Below are positions 37,907 through 48,228 of a stretch of DNA of 64,000 nt, one piece after another. How positions within the stretch are numbered: position 1 is the first letter of the stretch; every line of letters starts with the position of its first letter. A program made the translations under genes and the position numbers. The DNA lies in contig QCRH01000004.1 in assembly GCA_003211955.1 (NCBI GenBank), positions 1 to 64,000 of the forward strand, given 5' to 3'. This DNA is from Prochlorococcus sp. AG-459-O09 (GTDB lineage: Bacteria > Cyanobacteriota > Cyanobacteriia > PCC-6307 > Cyanobiaceae). Under the pieces are notes generated by a model that saw nothing but the letters and a program-made list of their open reading frames with translations, was not told where the DNA came from and made no database searches.

Positions 37907-39811
37907 ATGGAAAAAGGCGAAATTCGTATTAATACCGAAAATATTTTCCCTATTATCAAGAAGGCAGTATATTCTGACCATGAAATCTTTTTAAGAGAAC
38001 TTGTTAGTAATGGTGTTGACGCAATAAGTAAACGAAGAATGGCATCTATGGCAGGCGACTGCGAAAATGCTGAAGAAGCTCAAGTAAAAATATCTATTGA
38101 CCGTGAGAGTAATACTCTAACTATTTCTGATAATGGAATTGGAATGAATGATGAAGAAATTAAGAAGTACATAAATCAAGTTGCATTTTCTAGTGCTGAA
38201 GAATTCCTAACAAAATACAAAAAAGATAATGATGAATTCATAGGTCATTTTGGACTAGGTTTTTATTCAAGTTTTATGGTGGCAGATAGAGTTGATATAT
38301 TAACTAAGTCGGCAATTGGGGAATCAAAAGCTTTCAAATGGTCTTGTGATGGATCGCCAAATTTTACGTTAGAGGAATCAGAAAGAGAGACAATTGGTAC
38401 AGATGTTATTCTTCACCTACTTGAAGAAGAAAAAGAGTTTATCGAGCCTGAAAGGATTAAATCACTAATAAAAAAATATTGTGATTTTATGCCAATAGAT
38501 GTTTTATTAGAGGGAGAGACAATCAATAAGAAAAATCCTCCTTGGAGAAAACAACCTAGTGAATTAAAAGATGACGATTATATTGAGTTATATAAATACC
38601 TTTATCCTTTCCAGGGAGATCCACTCTTATGGATTCATCTAAATACAGATTATCCATATGACATACAAGGGATATTGTATTTTCCAAAGTTGTCAGGTAG
38701 AGCTGATTGGGAAAAGGGAGAAATAAAACTATTTTGCAATCAAGTATTCGTAAGCGATTCAATTAAAGAGATAGTACCAAAATACCTTTTACCTCTAAGA
38801 GGAGTTATTGACTCTACAGATATACCTCTAAATGTTAGTAGAAGTGCATTGCAAACAGATAGAAAAGTAAGGTCTATATCATCATTTATCTCAAAAAAAA
38901 TTGCTAATAAACTGAAGGATTTGATAAAAAATTCTCCAGAATTTTATGCAGAAATTTGGGATTCAATCTCTGCTTTTATTAAAATTGGTGCTATCGAAGA
39001 TGAAAAATTTGCTGATTTAGTCAATAACAGTATAATTTTCGAAACAATAATAAATTCAGAGAAAGACGTAATTAAAGATATTGAAAATAAATCCCTAATC
39101 AAGTCCAATGATAAATATTTCACAACTCTCGCAAATTACAAAGAGCGAAATAAATTAACTGATTCTAAAAAAATTATTTACTGTTCAGATTTGATTGCTC
39201 AGTCTAGTGCATTAAATATCTGTTTATCTGATAATAAAGAAGTTATTAAATCAGATCCCTTAATTGACGCACAATTTCTTCCATGGTTGGAAAGTAAAAA
39301 TGAAGATTATCAATTCCAAAGAGTTGATTCAGAAATAAATGAACTAGAAGATAAAGATTCTAAAGAAATTGTAGATAAGGATGGCAAATCAAATACAGAT
39401 AATCTTAGAGATACGATAGTTAAGGCCCTTAACAATGAGAAAGTAACAGTTAAAGTGCAGTCACTTTCAAGTAAAGATGCGCCACCAGCGATGATCTTGC
39501 TTCCAGAACAAATGAGAAGAATTAATGATATGGGCGCTTACATGGAACAAAAGATGCCTGGCTTACCTGAATATCATGTACTCTTAATTAACAAAGAACA
39601 TCCACTTATTGTTGGTCTTAATAAAATTACAGGCAACAAAATAATTATTAATGAAAAAGATCCTATTGAGAATCAATTGGCATCTAAAATTGCTAATCAT
39701 GTTTACGATATGGCTAAGCTTTCTGTTGGTGGATTAGATCAAGAACAGATAATTAATTTACAAAATAATAATGCCGAATTAATTTCAGAATTACTTAATT
39801 CAACAAATTGA
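37907..39811 (+). CDS. htpG: Hsp90 chaperone
   Basis: LRELVSNGVDAISKRR; LTISDNGIGMN; IGHFGLGFYSSFMVAD; PLNVSRSALQ. Confidence 0.97.
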   Translation: MEKGEIRINTENIFPIIKKAVYSDHEIFLRELVSNGVDAISKRRMASMAGDCENAEEAQVKISIDRESNTLTISDNGIGMNDEEIKKYINQVAFSSAEEFLTKYKKDNDEFIGHFGLGFYSSFMVADRVDILTKSAIGESKAFKWSCDGSPNFTLEESERETIGTDVILHLLEEEKEFIEPERIKSLIKKYCDFMPIDVLLEGETINKKNPPWRKQPSELKDDDYIELYKYLYPFQGDPLLWIHLNTDYPYDIQGILYFPKLSGRADWEKGEIKLFCNQVFVSDSIKEIVPKYLLPLRGVIDSTDIPLNVSRSALQTDRKVRSISSFISKKIANKLKDLIKNSPEFYAEIWDSISAFIKIGAIEDEKFADLVNNSIIFETIINSEKDVIKDIENKSLIKSNDKYFTTLANYKERNKLTDSKKIIYCSDLIAQSSALNICLSDNKEVIKSDPLIDAQFLPWLESKNEDYQFQRVDSEINELEDKDSKEIVDKDGKSNTDNLRDTIVKALNNEKVTVKVQSLSSKDAPPAMILLPEQMRRINDMGAYMEQKMPGLPEYHVLLINKEHPLIVGLNKITGNKIIINEKDPIENQLASKIANHVYDMAKLSVGGLDQEQIINLQNNNAELISELLNSTN

Positions 39812-39850
39812 GTCATGTGCTAGAATTTTTAAAAATATAACTCAATAAAT

Positions 39851-40087
39851 ATGTCAAGAGTTTGCGAACTTACCGGTGCAAAAGCTAATAACGGGATGGC
39901 AGTGAGTCACTCACATATTCGTACAAAAAAATTGCAACAAGTTAATCTCCAAAAAAGGAAACTTTGGTGGGAAGAAGGCAAAAAATGGGTGAATATTAAA
40001 ATTAGCACCAAAGCGCTAAAGTCTATACAAAAAGTAGGTTTAGATAAATTTGCTAAATCAAATGGAGTTGATTTAAAAAAATTCTAA
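39851..40087 (+). CDS. rpmB: 50S ribosomal protein L28
   Basis: [40 protein letters not shown]. Confidence 0.97.
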   Translation: MSRVCELTGAKANNGMAVSHSHIRTKKLQQVNLQKRKLWWEEGKKWVNIKISTKALKSIQKVGLDKFAKSNGVDLKKF

Positions 40088-40089
40088 AT

Positions 40090-40626
40090 TTGATGAGAAA
40101 TTTAGTAGTAAGTATATTAATATCTTTTATTTTTTTATTTAATTGTAATTCAGCAATTTCTTTTGACTTTGCTCCTGAAGTTGGAGATATTGCTCCAAAC
40201 TTTCAATTAGAAGGTTTTAATAAAAACATAAAATCAAAAAATATTTGGGAATTAAATGATTTTCAAGGTAAGTGGCTTGTTATGTATTTTTATCCAAAGG
40301 ACTTTACCGCAGGTTGCACTCTTGAAGCTAAAGGTTTTTCGGAATTAAAAAAAGATTTTTCAAAATATAATGCCGAAATTGTTGGAATTAGTGCTGATAA
40401 TCAAGATTCTCATGAAAGTTTCTGTAGCGAGAAATCTATAAACTACACTTTATTATCTGATCCTGAAGGAATTATTAGCGATAAATATGGTTCTTGGATT
40501 CCTCCATTTTCAGATAGAAATACTTTTTTGATTTCTCCAGAAGGCGAAATTTCTTATAGATGGATAAGTGTTTTACCTATAAATCATGCCAAAGAAGTAC
40601 TTAATGTACTAAAGAAAAAAATATAA
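40090..40626 (+). CDS. peroxiredoxin (Bcp/PrxQ type)
   Basis: GDIAPNFQLEG; YFYPKDFTAGCTLEA (peroxidatic Cys); N-terminal signal peptide-like. Confidence 0.92.
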   Translation: MMRNLVVSILISFIFLFNCNSAISFDFAPEVGDIAPNFQLEGFNKNIKSKNIWELNDFQGKWLVMYFYPKDFTAGCTLEAKGFSELKKDFSKYNAEIVGISADNQDSHESFCSEKSINYTLLSDPEGIISDKYGSWIPPFSDRNTFLISPEGEISYRWISVLPINHAKEVLNVLKKKI

Positions 40627-40629
40627 ATT

Positions 40630-40932
40630 TTGCACGAACTTTCATTTGGAACTTGGTTAATTCACATCTCTTCGGTCATTGAATGGATATTTACCATCTT
40701 TGTTATATACAAAATTTCTACATATAAAGAATACAATTTATTTTTTTGGTTAAGCTTAGCTATGGTTCCAAACTTAATAGGAGCTATGTGCGCTATTACT
40801 TGGCATATCTATGATAATCAAGATGTATTGTATGGATTAGTAACGCTTCAAGGGATATTTACATTTATTGGTAATTCAACATTAGCTCTCGCATCCTTCA
40901 CTATTTTTAAAAAGGAAGAGACTTATGAATGA
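40630..40932 (+). CDS. DUF2499 membrane protein
   Basis: LSFGTWLIHISSVIEWIFTIFVIYK...MVPNLIGAMCAITWHIYDN. TTG start. Confidence 0.78.
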   Translation: MHELSFGTWLIHISSVIEWIFTIFVIYKISTYKEYNLFFWLSLAMVPNLIGAMCAITWHIYDNQDVLYGLVTLQGIFTFIGNSTLALASFTIFKKEETYE

Positions 40933-41260
40933 TTTATTTTTTAAATTTATAGAAAAATTAGGTTCAATTGATAACACATTATTGTTCGCAGTATCAATAA
41001 TTCCTTATGCAATATTTTTGTTTTACATGTATAAAATCAAATCTATTAATATTTTTGTAAAAACAGGATTTTCCTTAACTGTTTTATTCGTAATCATAAC
41101 TATATTGGTATCTATCTTCGCACTAAATTACTATGATAAAACCCTTGTTGAGGTTGACTTCCTGCATGGATTCGCAGAATCCTTCCTAACTCTGGGTGAT
41201 TTTGTTATTTTGTTTGGATTTATAAAATTGTTAAATAACTTAGAAGTAAACAACTCTTAA
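40925..41260 (+). CDS. DUF3593 membrane protein
   Basis: FAVSIIPYAIFLFYMYK...DFLHGFAESFLTLGDFVILFGF; overlaps the DUF2499 gene. Confidence 0.75.
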   Translation: MNDLFFKFIEKLGSIDNTLLFAVSIIPYAIFLFYMYKIKSINIFVKTGFSLTVLFVIITILVSIFALNYYDKTLVEVDFLHGFAESFLTLGDFVILFGFIKLLNNLEVNNS

Positions 41261-41326
41261 GACCTTTTACAATTTTGTGTTTTTTAGGTAAAAGTATTAG
41301 AGAATATATGAAGATAACGATTTTTT

Positions 41327-41587
41327 ATGTTTACTACATTATTTGCAGCTGCAGATCCAGCAACTTTTTCTTGGTCTCCAAAGTGTGCCGTCGTAATGAT
41401 TGCATGTAATGTTTTTGCTTACGCAATTGCTAGAGCAACAATAAGAAAACCTAATGAAGGTTTTGAAATACCTAATTCAAAATTCTATGGTGGTTTAAGT
41501 CACGCATCAGTTGTAGGTGCTAATTGCCTTGGTCATATTTTTGGAATTGGAGCAATCTTAGGATTAGCCTCACGTGGTGTTTTATAA
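41327..41587 (+). CDS. psaK: photosystem I subunit PsaK
   Basis: 86 aa; ADPATFSWSPKCAVVMIACNVFAYAIARATI...GLSHASVVGANCLGHIFGIGAILGLASRG. Confidence 0.93.
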   Translation: MFTTLFAAADPATFSWSPKCAVVMIACNVFAYAIARATIRKPNEGFEIPNSKFYGGLSHASVVGANCLGHIFGIGAILGLASRGVL

Positions 41588-41606
41588 AGATTTATTTATT
41601 AAATTT

Positions 41607-43496
41607 TTAATTATCTAACTTAAATTTTTTAACAATTTTATCTGCCATCTGATCAGGCATAAGTCCTAATTTTTCTTTACTCTGATCAGGTGAAGCATGA
41701 TCAACTAAAACATCAGGTATACCTATTCTGTATACAGGAATATTTATTTCATTATCGTTTAATAATTCAACTATTGCGGAACCAAATCCACCTATTAGGG
41801 TTCCTTCTTCCATAGTTACAACTTTTTGAATCCTATTTGCTAAAGGCATAATAAGATTTTTATCGAGAGGTTTCACAAATCTTGCATTAATAAGACATGC
41901 ATTAATGTTTATATTTTTTAGTATCTTTGCTGTTTCGATAGCTGATGAGACCATTGAACCATAAGCAATAATTAAAATATCCTCTCCTTCTTCAAGTATT
42001 TCAGCTTCGCCTATATTTAAAGGTTCCCAACCCTCATCCATTACAGCCACTCCTAACCCAGAGCCTCTGGGTATTCTTAGTGCTGTAGGACCTTTATGGT
42101 TTATTGACGTTATTAACATTCTCTGTAATTCAGACTCATCTTTTGGGGCCATCAAAACAAAGTTAGGTATAGATCTCATATAACTGATATCGTACTGACC
42201 TTGGTGAGTAGGACCGTCAGCTCCAACTATCCCAGCTCTATCAAGTACGAATGATACAGGTAAATTTTGTATCCCTACATCATGAATTAATTGATCGAAA
42301 GCACGTTGAAGAAAAGTACTATAAATAGCTACAACAGGTTTAAGACCATCGCACGACATTCCTGCCGCAAGAGTAACTGCATGTTGTTCTGCTATTCCTA
42401 CATCGATATATTGGTCTGGAATATTTCTTTGCAATATATCTAAACCAGTACCTGTAGCCATTGCAGCTGTAATGCCAACGACTTTGCTATCTTGTTCACA
42501 TATTTTCAATAAGGTTTGACCAAATATTTTACTATAACTAACAGGCTTAGGTTTTTTTGATGGAATAGATTTCCCAGTAGTCAGATCAAATGCAGATTGT
42601 GCATGATATCCTACCTGGTCAGCTTCTGCATAAGGATAACCCTTCCCTTTTGTTGTGACAACATGTACAAGAACAGGTTTTTTAAGTTTATGAGCAGCGT
42701 TAAAAGTATTAACTAAATTTCCAATATCATGACCATCAATAGGACCCATATATGTAAATCCAAGTTCTTCAAAAACAGCACCAACCTTAGGCACAGCCAA
42801 TCGTCTAACGCTTCCTTTAATATTTTTCAATTCTTCTGGTATATCCTTACCTATTAAAGGAATATTTTTTACACTTTCTTGAACACTATCGGATAAAAAT
42901 TGCAATGGCGGACTAACTCTTACCTTATTTAAATAAGATGAAAGGGCTCCAACTGGAGGTGAAATAGACATATCATTATCGTTTAATACAACAACTAAAG
43001 GAGTATTTGGTAAGTGTCCTGCATGATTTATAGCTTCTAATGCCATTCCTCCAGTTAATGCTCCATCCCCAATAACAGCAACACATTTATAATTCTCACC
43101 TTTTCTGTCTCTTGCTATTGCCATTCCTAAAGCAGCAGAAATAGAAGTGCTTGCATGTCCAGCACCAAAATGATCAAATTTACTTTCACTTCTTTTTAGA
43201 TATCCAGCTACTCCATTTTGTTGTCTAAGGGAATCAAATTGACTGAAACGTCCTGTTATTAATTTATGAGGATAACCTTGATGTCCCACATCCCAAACAA
43301 CTTTGTCGAAATCTAGATCAAGAGTTTGATATAAAGCCAATGTAAGCTCAACTACACCTAAACCAGGGCCAAGATGTCCACCGCTAGTTGATACTACTTG
43401 AAGGTGTCTTTCTCTAATTTGACAAGCAATTTCCTCTAATTGTGAAACTGTTAAGCCATGAAGTTGATTTGGATGACTTAACTCACTTAAAAGCAT
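41607..43496 (-). CDS. dxs: 1-deoxy-D-xylulose-5-phosphate synthase
   Basis: [54 protein letters not shown]. Confidence 0.97.
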   Translation of the reverse strand: MLLSELSHPNQLHGLTVSQLEEIACQIRERHLQVVSTSGGHLGPGLGVVELTLALYQTLDLDFDKVVWDVGHQGYPHKLITGRFSQFDSLRQQNGVAGYLKRSESKFDHFGAGHASTSISAALGMAIARDRKGENYKCVAVIGDGALTGGMALEAINHAGHLPNTPLVVVLNDNDMSISPPVGALSSYLNKVRVSPPLQFLSDSVQESVKNIPLIGKDIPEELKNIKGSVRRLAVPKVGAVFEELGFTYMGPIDGHDIGNLVNTFNAAHKLKKPVLVHVVTTKGKGYPYAEADQVGYHAQSAFDLTTGKSIPSKKPKPVSYSKIFGQTLLKICEQDSKVVGITAAMATGTGLDILQRNIPDQYIDVGIAEQHAVTLAAGMSCDGLKPVVAIYSTFLQRAFDQLIHDVGIQNLPVSFVLDRAGIVGADGPTHQGQYDISYMRSIPNFVLMAPKDESELQRMLITSINHKGPTALRIPRGSGLGVAVMDEGWEPLNIGEAEILEEGEDILIIAYGSMVSSAIETAKILKNININACLINARFVKPLDKNLIMPLANRIQKVVTMEEGTLIGGFGSAIVELLNDNEINIPVYRIGIPDVLVDHASPDQSKEKLGLMPDQMADKIVKKFKLDN

Positions 43497-43612
43497 TTAA
43501 CAAAAATTGGTATCTATATAATCTAAAACGTCGAGGTGCAAAATGAGTATTTTTTTGGAAATAGATCATGTAATGTTTTATTAGATTAATAATTAATGCT
43601 AAAAGTATATAT

Positions 43613-45154
43613 ATGAATGATTATTTTGAAAAAATACTTCAAGCTGAAGTCTATGAAGTAGCAAAAAAAACGCCCCTAGAAAAAGCTCATAATTTAAGTA
43701 ATACACTTAATAATGAAGTTTTTCTAAAAAGAGAAGATCTTCAAGATGTATTTTCATTCAAAGTAAGAGGTGCATATAACAAAATGAGTAAGCTCACCAA
43801 TTCTCAGCTTTCTCAGGGAGTAATTACTTCAAGTGCTGGTAATCATGCTCAAGGTGTTGCTCTTAGTGCTCTCAAGCTAAATTGCCAAGCGACAATATTA
43901 ATGCCGATTACAACACCTCTTGTAAAAGTTAATGCTGTGAAAAAGTTAAAAGCAAAAGTTATATTATTTGGTGATAACTATGATGAAACTTACAAAGAAG
44001 CAATAAGGATTAGCAAAGAAAGAAATTTATGTTTTATTCATCCTTTTGATGATCCAGATGTAATAGCAGGTCAGGGAACTATAGCTATTGAACTTGAACA
44101 GCAACTAAAGGAAAAACCCTATGCAATTTATATTGCTGTTGGTGGTGGAGGATTGATATCAGGAATATCCTTATATATTAAAAAAATATGGCCTGAAGTA
44201 AAAATAATTGGGGTAGAACCTGAAGATGCAGACGCTATGACAAAATCTTTGGAAGAATCAAAAATTGTGGAATTATCTTCTGTTGGTCAATTTGCAGATG
44301 GAGTGGCGGTTAAAAAAATTGGTAAAAATACTTTTGATATTGGTAGAAAATATATAGATAAGATGATTACCGTTAATACTGATGAAATATGTGCAGCTAT
44401 AAAAGATGTTTTTGAGGATACTAGATCAATACTAGAGCCCGCAGGAGCATTATCAATTGCAGGGATGAAAAAAGATATTTTAAATTCGAATCACTCAAAT
44501 AGAAAAATGGTTGCGATTGCATGTGGTGCAAATATGAATTTTGAGCGGCTTAGATTTGTAGCAGAAAGAGCAGAACTTGGTGAGTGTAAAGAAGTAATGA
44601 TGGCAGTTGAAATTCCTGAACGTGCTGGAAGTTTAATTGATTTTTGTAAGTTACTTGATAATAGAAATTTAACTGAATTTAGCTACAGGATGTCGAATTC
44701 TAAGAATGCCCAGATCTTTGTAGGAGTGCAAGTCTACGGATTAAATGATAAAAAAAATCTTTTAAATGCATTTAGAAATTCCGAGTACTCATTTATTGAC
44801 ATAAGTGATGATGAATTATCTAAAAATCATCTAAGACATATGGTAGGTGGAAGATTACCAAAGAATTTTAAAGAAATGGATAATAGAAACTTTGTGGAGC
44901 TTTTATACAGATTTGAGTTTCCTGAAAGGCCTGGAGCATTAATAAACTTCTTAAATAATATGAAATCTAATTGGTCTATAAGCGTATTTCACTATAGGAA
45001 TTATGGAGCTGATGTTGGGAAAATTGTTATTGGAGTTTTAATCGATAAAAATGAGATTTTAGAGTGGAATAAATTTGTAAGAATTCTAGGATATAAATTT
45101 TGGGATGAAACTCAAAACGATACATATAAATTATTCCTTGGTGCATCAGATTAA
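43613..45154 (+). CDS. ilvA: threonine dehydratase (biosynthetic)
   Basis: KREDLQDVFSFKVRGAYNKM; SAGNHAQGVALSA; two ACT-like regulatory repeats. Confidence 0.96.
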   Translation: MNDYFEKILQAEVYEVAKKTPLEKAHNLSNTLNNEVFLKREDLQDVFSFKVRGAYNKMSKLTNSQLSQGVITSSAGNHAQGVALSALKLNCQATILMPITTPLVKVNAVKKLKAKVILFGDNYDETYKEAIRISKERNLCFIHPFDDPDVIAGQGTIAIELEQQLKEKPYAIYIAVGGGGLISGISLYIKKIWPEVKIIGVEPEDADAMTKSLEESKIVELSSVGQFADGVAVKKIGKNTFDIGRKYIDKMITVNTDEICAAIKDVFEDTRSILEPAGALSIAGMKKDILNSNHSNRKMVAIACGANMNFERLRFVAERAELGECKEVMMAVEIPERAGSLIDFCKLLDNRNLTEFSYRMSNSKNAQIFVGVQVYGLNDKKNLLNAFRNSEYSFIDISDDELSKNHLRHMVGGRLPKNFKEMDNRNFVELLYRFEFPERPGALINFLNNMKSNWSISVFHYRNYGADVGKIVIGVLIDKNEILEWNKFVRILGYKFWDETQNDTYKLFLGASD

Positions 45155-45175
45155 TTTTAAGGTAAATTAGGAAAG

Positions 45176-45727
45176 ATTTCGGTAATTAAAATCAATCAAT
45201 CTGATCTAAATACAACGCCAATATCTGATATAGATCTAGTTACTAAAGTTGAAGCTGTTCTATATTTGAAAGGCAGACCAATAACAAAAAAGGATCTTTC
45301 AGAAATTACTAATTCTGATATAAACTCAATAAATGATGCGATTAAAGATCTAAAAAATAAATACTCTAATCCCAACTCAGCTATTGAATTAAATGCAGTT
45401 AATAACAGTTTTTCTCTCGAACTAAAATCTAGTCTTAATGAATTCGTCGATGATTTACTTCCCTCTGATTTGAAAACATCCGAATTGAGGACATTGGCTA
45501 CTATTGCGATCAAAAAAAAGATCCTACAATCGGATCTTATACTTCTTAGAGGTTCAGGTGCTTATGATCATATTAAAGAATTATTAGAAAAGAAATTTAT
45601 CATCAAACGAAAGCAAAAAGATGGTAGATCATATTGGTTATCATTATCAGAAAAGTTTTTTCAAACTTTTGCTGTAAGTAATGAATATCTCTCAAATATA
45701 GGAGGCAGTAATAATAAGCAGCAATAA
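45176..45727 (+). CDS. scpB: ScpB-like segregation/condensation protein; start codon uncertain
   Basis: DLVTKVEAVLYLKGRPITKKDLSEIT...LRTLATIAIKKKILQSDLILLRGSGAYDHIKELLEKKFI. Conserved N-term lies upstream of the TTG at 45266 and has only ATT codons (45176, 45185) as potential starts. Confidence 0.75.
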   Translation: MSVIKINQSDLNTTPISDIDLVTKVEAVLYLKGRPITKKDLSEITNSDINSINDAIKDLKNKYSNPNSAIELNAVNNSFSLELKSSLNEFVDDLLPSDLKTSELRTLATIAIKKKILQSDLILLRGSGAYDHIKELLEKKFIIKRKQKDGRSYWLSLSEKFFQTFAVSNEYLSNIGGSNNKQQ

Positions 45728-45765
45728 TAAGTAAATGTTAGGATATATAAAATTACGACAATATA

Positions 45766-46044
45766 ATGTTATCTGAGATTTTTGCAGTTCTGGGCCAAAC
45801 TTTATCAATTTATTCTTTCATATTGATAATAAGAATTTTACTTACATGGTTTCCAGGTATTGATTGGAATAACGGTGTTTTATCTGCATTAACTTCTATC
45901 ACAGATCCTTATTTAAACATTTTTAGAGGTATTATCCCTCCAATAGGTGGATTTGATATTTCATCCTTATTAGCTTTTTTACTTTTAAATGTCATACAAA
46001 ATTTAATTACAAATCTCCAGTATGCAAGCTTAGGTTATAGCTGA
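45766..46044 (+). CDS. YggT family membrane protein
   Basis: YSFILIIRILLTWFPGIDWN...ITDPYLNIFRGIIPPIGGFDISSLLAFLLLNVI. Confidence 0.9.
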   Translation: MLSEIFAVLGQTLSIYSFILIIRILLTWFPGIDWNNGVLSALTSITDPYLNIFRGIIPPIGGFDISSLLAFLLLNVIQNLITNLQYASLGYS

Positions 46045-46046
46045 AC

Positions 46047-46376
46047 TTATCTATCATCTCCAGAACCTCTTATCTTCCCTTTAGCAGCTCTTAATTTTAA
46101 TTTTTCAAGGTTTTGTAATGCAACATCCTCTAAATTGAAATTTAATTCTGTACAAAGATTTGATATGTACCACAAAACATCTCCTAACTCTTTTTTAATG
46201 CCTAACTTTGATTCGTTATCAAATATTCCATTTTTATCTCTTATAACTTTTTTAACTTTTTCTGCCACCTCACCAGCCTCTCCAACTAAACCAAGAGTTG
46301 GATAAATATTATTTGAGCCTAAATCTGGATATTGTGCTGTTTCCCTAGCTTTTTTCTGATAAGTTTTAAAATCCAT
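46047..46376 (-). CDS. MazG-like nucleotide pyrophosphohydrolase
   Basis: TLGLVGEAGEVAEKVKKVIRDK...IKKELGDVLWYISNLCTEL. Confidence 0.88.
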   Translation of the reverse strand: MDFKTYQKKARETAQYPDLGSNNIYPTLGLVGEAGEVAEKVKKVIRDKNGIFDNESKLGIKKELGDVLWYISNLCTELNFNLEDVALQNLEKLKLRAAKGKIRGSGDDR

Positions 46377-46437
46377 GACTTAAATAACTAACTTTGGGTA
46401 TGGTAAATTTATTTATATCTAGCAATATTATCTATAT

Positions 46438-48228
46438 ATGTCGAATATTGATTTAAAAAGAAGAACAAAAATAGTAGCAACTATTGGCCCTGCAACTCAA
46501 TCAGAAGAGATAATTACAAATTTAATTAAAGCTGGAGTAACAACATTCAGATTAAATTTCTCACATGGAGATCATAAAGATCATGCTGAGAGAATAAAAA
46601 CCATAAGGGAAGTATCAAAAAAATTAGATATAGATATTGGAATATTGCAAGATCTTCAAGGACCTAAAATAAGATTAGGGCGCTTTAAAGATGGGCCAGT
46701 AAAAGTTAAAAAAGGCGATAAATTTACACTGACATCAAATGAAGTCGAATGTACAAATACTATTGCAAATGTAACCTATGACAAACTTTCTCAAGAAGTT
46801 AGCGAAGGGAAAAGAATACTTTTAGATGATGGGAAAATAGAAATGATTGCAGAAAAAATTGATAAAAAAGCAAATAATTTGGAGTGCATTGTAACTGTAG
46901 GAGGGGTTCTTTCAAACAATAAAGGTGTTAATTTTCCAGATGTTCAATTATCAGTAAAAGCATTAACAGAAAAAGATAAAGAGGATTTAAAATTCGGTTT
47001 ATCTGAAGGAGTTGATTGGATAGCACTAAGTTTCGTAAGAAATCCATCCGATATAAATGAGATAAAAGATTTAATAAACAAAAATGGGCATTCAACTCCT
47101 GTAGTCGCAAAAATAGAAAAATTTGAAGCAATTGATCAGATTGATTCAGTATTACCCTTATGTGATGGGGTTATGGTTGCAAGAGGTGATTTGGGAGTTG
47201 AAATGCCTGCTGAAGAAGTTCCTCTTTTACAAAAGGAATTAATAAGAAAAGCTAATACATTAGGTATCCCAATAATTACAGCGACTCAAATGCTTGATTC
47301 TATGGCTTCTAACCCAAGACCAACTAGGGCCGAAGTTAGTGATGTTGCAAATGCAATTCTGGATGGTACAGATGCTGTAATGCTTTCAAACGAAACTGCA
47401 GTTGGCGATTATCCTGTAGAGGCAGTTGAAACGATGGCAACCATAGCAAGAAGAATTGAAAGGGATTACCCACTTAAGGCTATTGAAAGCCACTTACCCA
47501 GTACGATCCCAAATGCTATTAGTGCAGCAGTAAGTAATATAGCTAGACAACTTGATGCAGGAGCTATAATCCCTTTAACTAAATCAGGTTCTACCGCTCG
47601 AAATGTAAGTAAGTTCAGACCACCAACACCTATCTTGGCAACTACTACAGAGAGAAGTGTAGCGAGAAGATTGCAACTTGTTTGGGGAGTTACTCCAATA
47701 GTAGTTAAAAATGATCTAAGAACAGCAAAAACTTTTAGTTTAGCTATGCAAATTGCTCAGGAGATGGGGATCCTAAATCAAGGAGATTTAGTAGTCCAAA
47801 CCGCAGGTACATTAACTGGAATTAGTGGCTCTACAGATTTAATAAAAGTCGGTTTAGTAAGAAAGATTGTATCAAGAGGAATTTCAATAGGGGAAATCGG
47901 TGTTACAGGTAAAGCCAGAATAATTAAAAATAATCTTGATATGTCCTTAATTTGCCCAGGAGAAATATTATTTGTTCCAAAGGAATTAATGCAAAATATT
48001 CCACTGAGTAAAAATATTGCGGGCATTGTTACAAACCAAAATGTAAATGATGTTTATGCTTTGTTCAACAAAAATAATAAAAAGATTTCTACAATTTGTA
48101 ATTTAGAAAATATCGATAATCATCAAATCAGTAATGGCGACCTTATTACACTCCAGCTTAATGAAGGTGTTATATACATGGGACAAATTGAAGATGATGA
48201 TGCAATAGATAAATATAAATATGTCTAG
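46438..48228 (+). CDS. pyk: pyruvate kinase with C-terminal PEP-utilizer-like extension
   Basis: RRTKIVATIGPAT; GILQDLQGPKIRLG; MVARGDLGVEMP; ATQMLDSM; extra domain with LICPGEILFVPKELMQNI. Confidence 0.96.
   Translation: MSNIDLKRRTKIVATIGPATQSEEIITNLIKAGVTTFRLNFSHGDHKDHAERIKTIREVSKKLDIDIGILQDLQGPKIRLGRFKDGPVKVKKGDKFTLTSNEVECTNTIANVTYDKLSQEVSEGKRILLDDGKIEMIAEKIDKKANNLECIVTVGGVLSNNKGVNFPDVQLSVKALTEKDKEDLKFGLSEGVDWIALSFVRNPSDINEIKDLINKNGHSTPVVAKIEKFEAIDQIDSVLPLCDGVMVARGDLGVEMPAEEVPLLQKELIRKANTLGIPIITATQMLDSMASNPRPTRAEVSDVANAILDGTDAVMLSNETAVGDYPVEAVETMATIARRIERDYPLKAIESHLPSTIPNAISAAVSNIARQLDAGAIIPLTKSGSTARNVSKFRPPTPILATTTERSVARRLQLVWGVTPIVVKNDLRTAKTFSLAMQIAQEMGILNQGDLVVQTAGTLTGISGSTDLIKVGLVRKIVSRGISIGEIGVTGKARIIKNNLDMSLICPGEILFVPKELMQNIPLSKNIAGIVTNQNVNDVYALFNKNNKKISTICNLENIDNHQISNGDLITLQLNEGVIYMGQIEDDDAIDKYKYV

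Noticed and set aside
45196-45513. 105-aa minus-strand ORF over the start of scpB
   Set aside because: Antisense to the ScpB-like frame, which has recognisable protein motifs; Ser/Leu/Phe-rich shadow translation.
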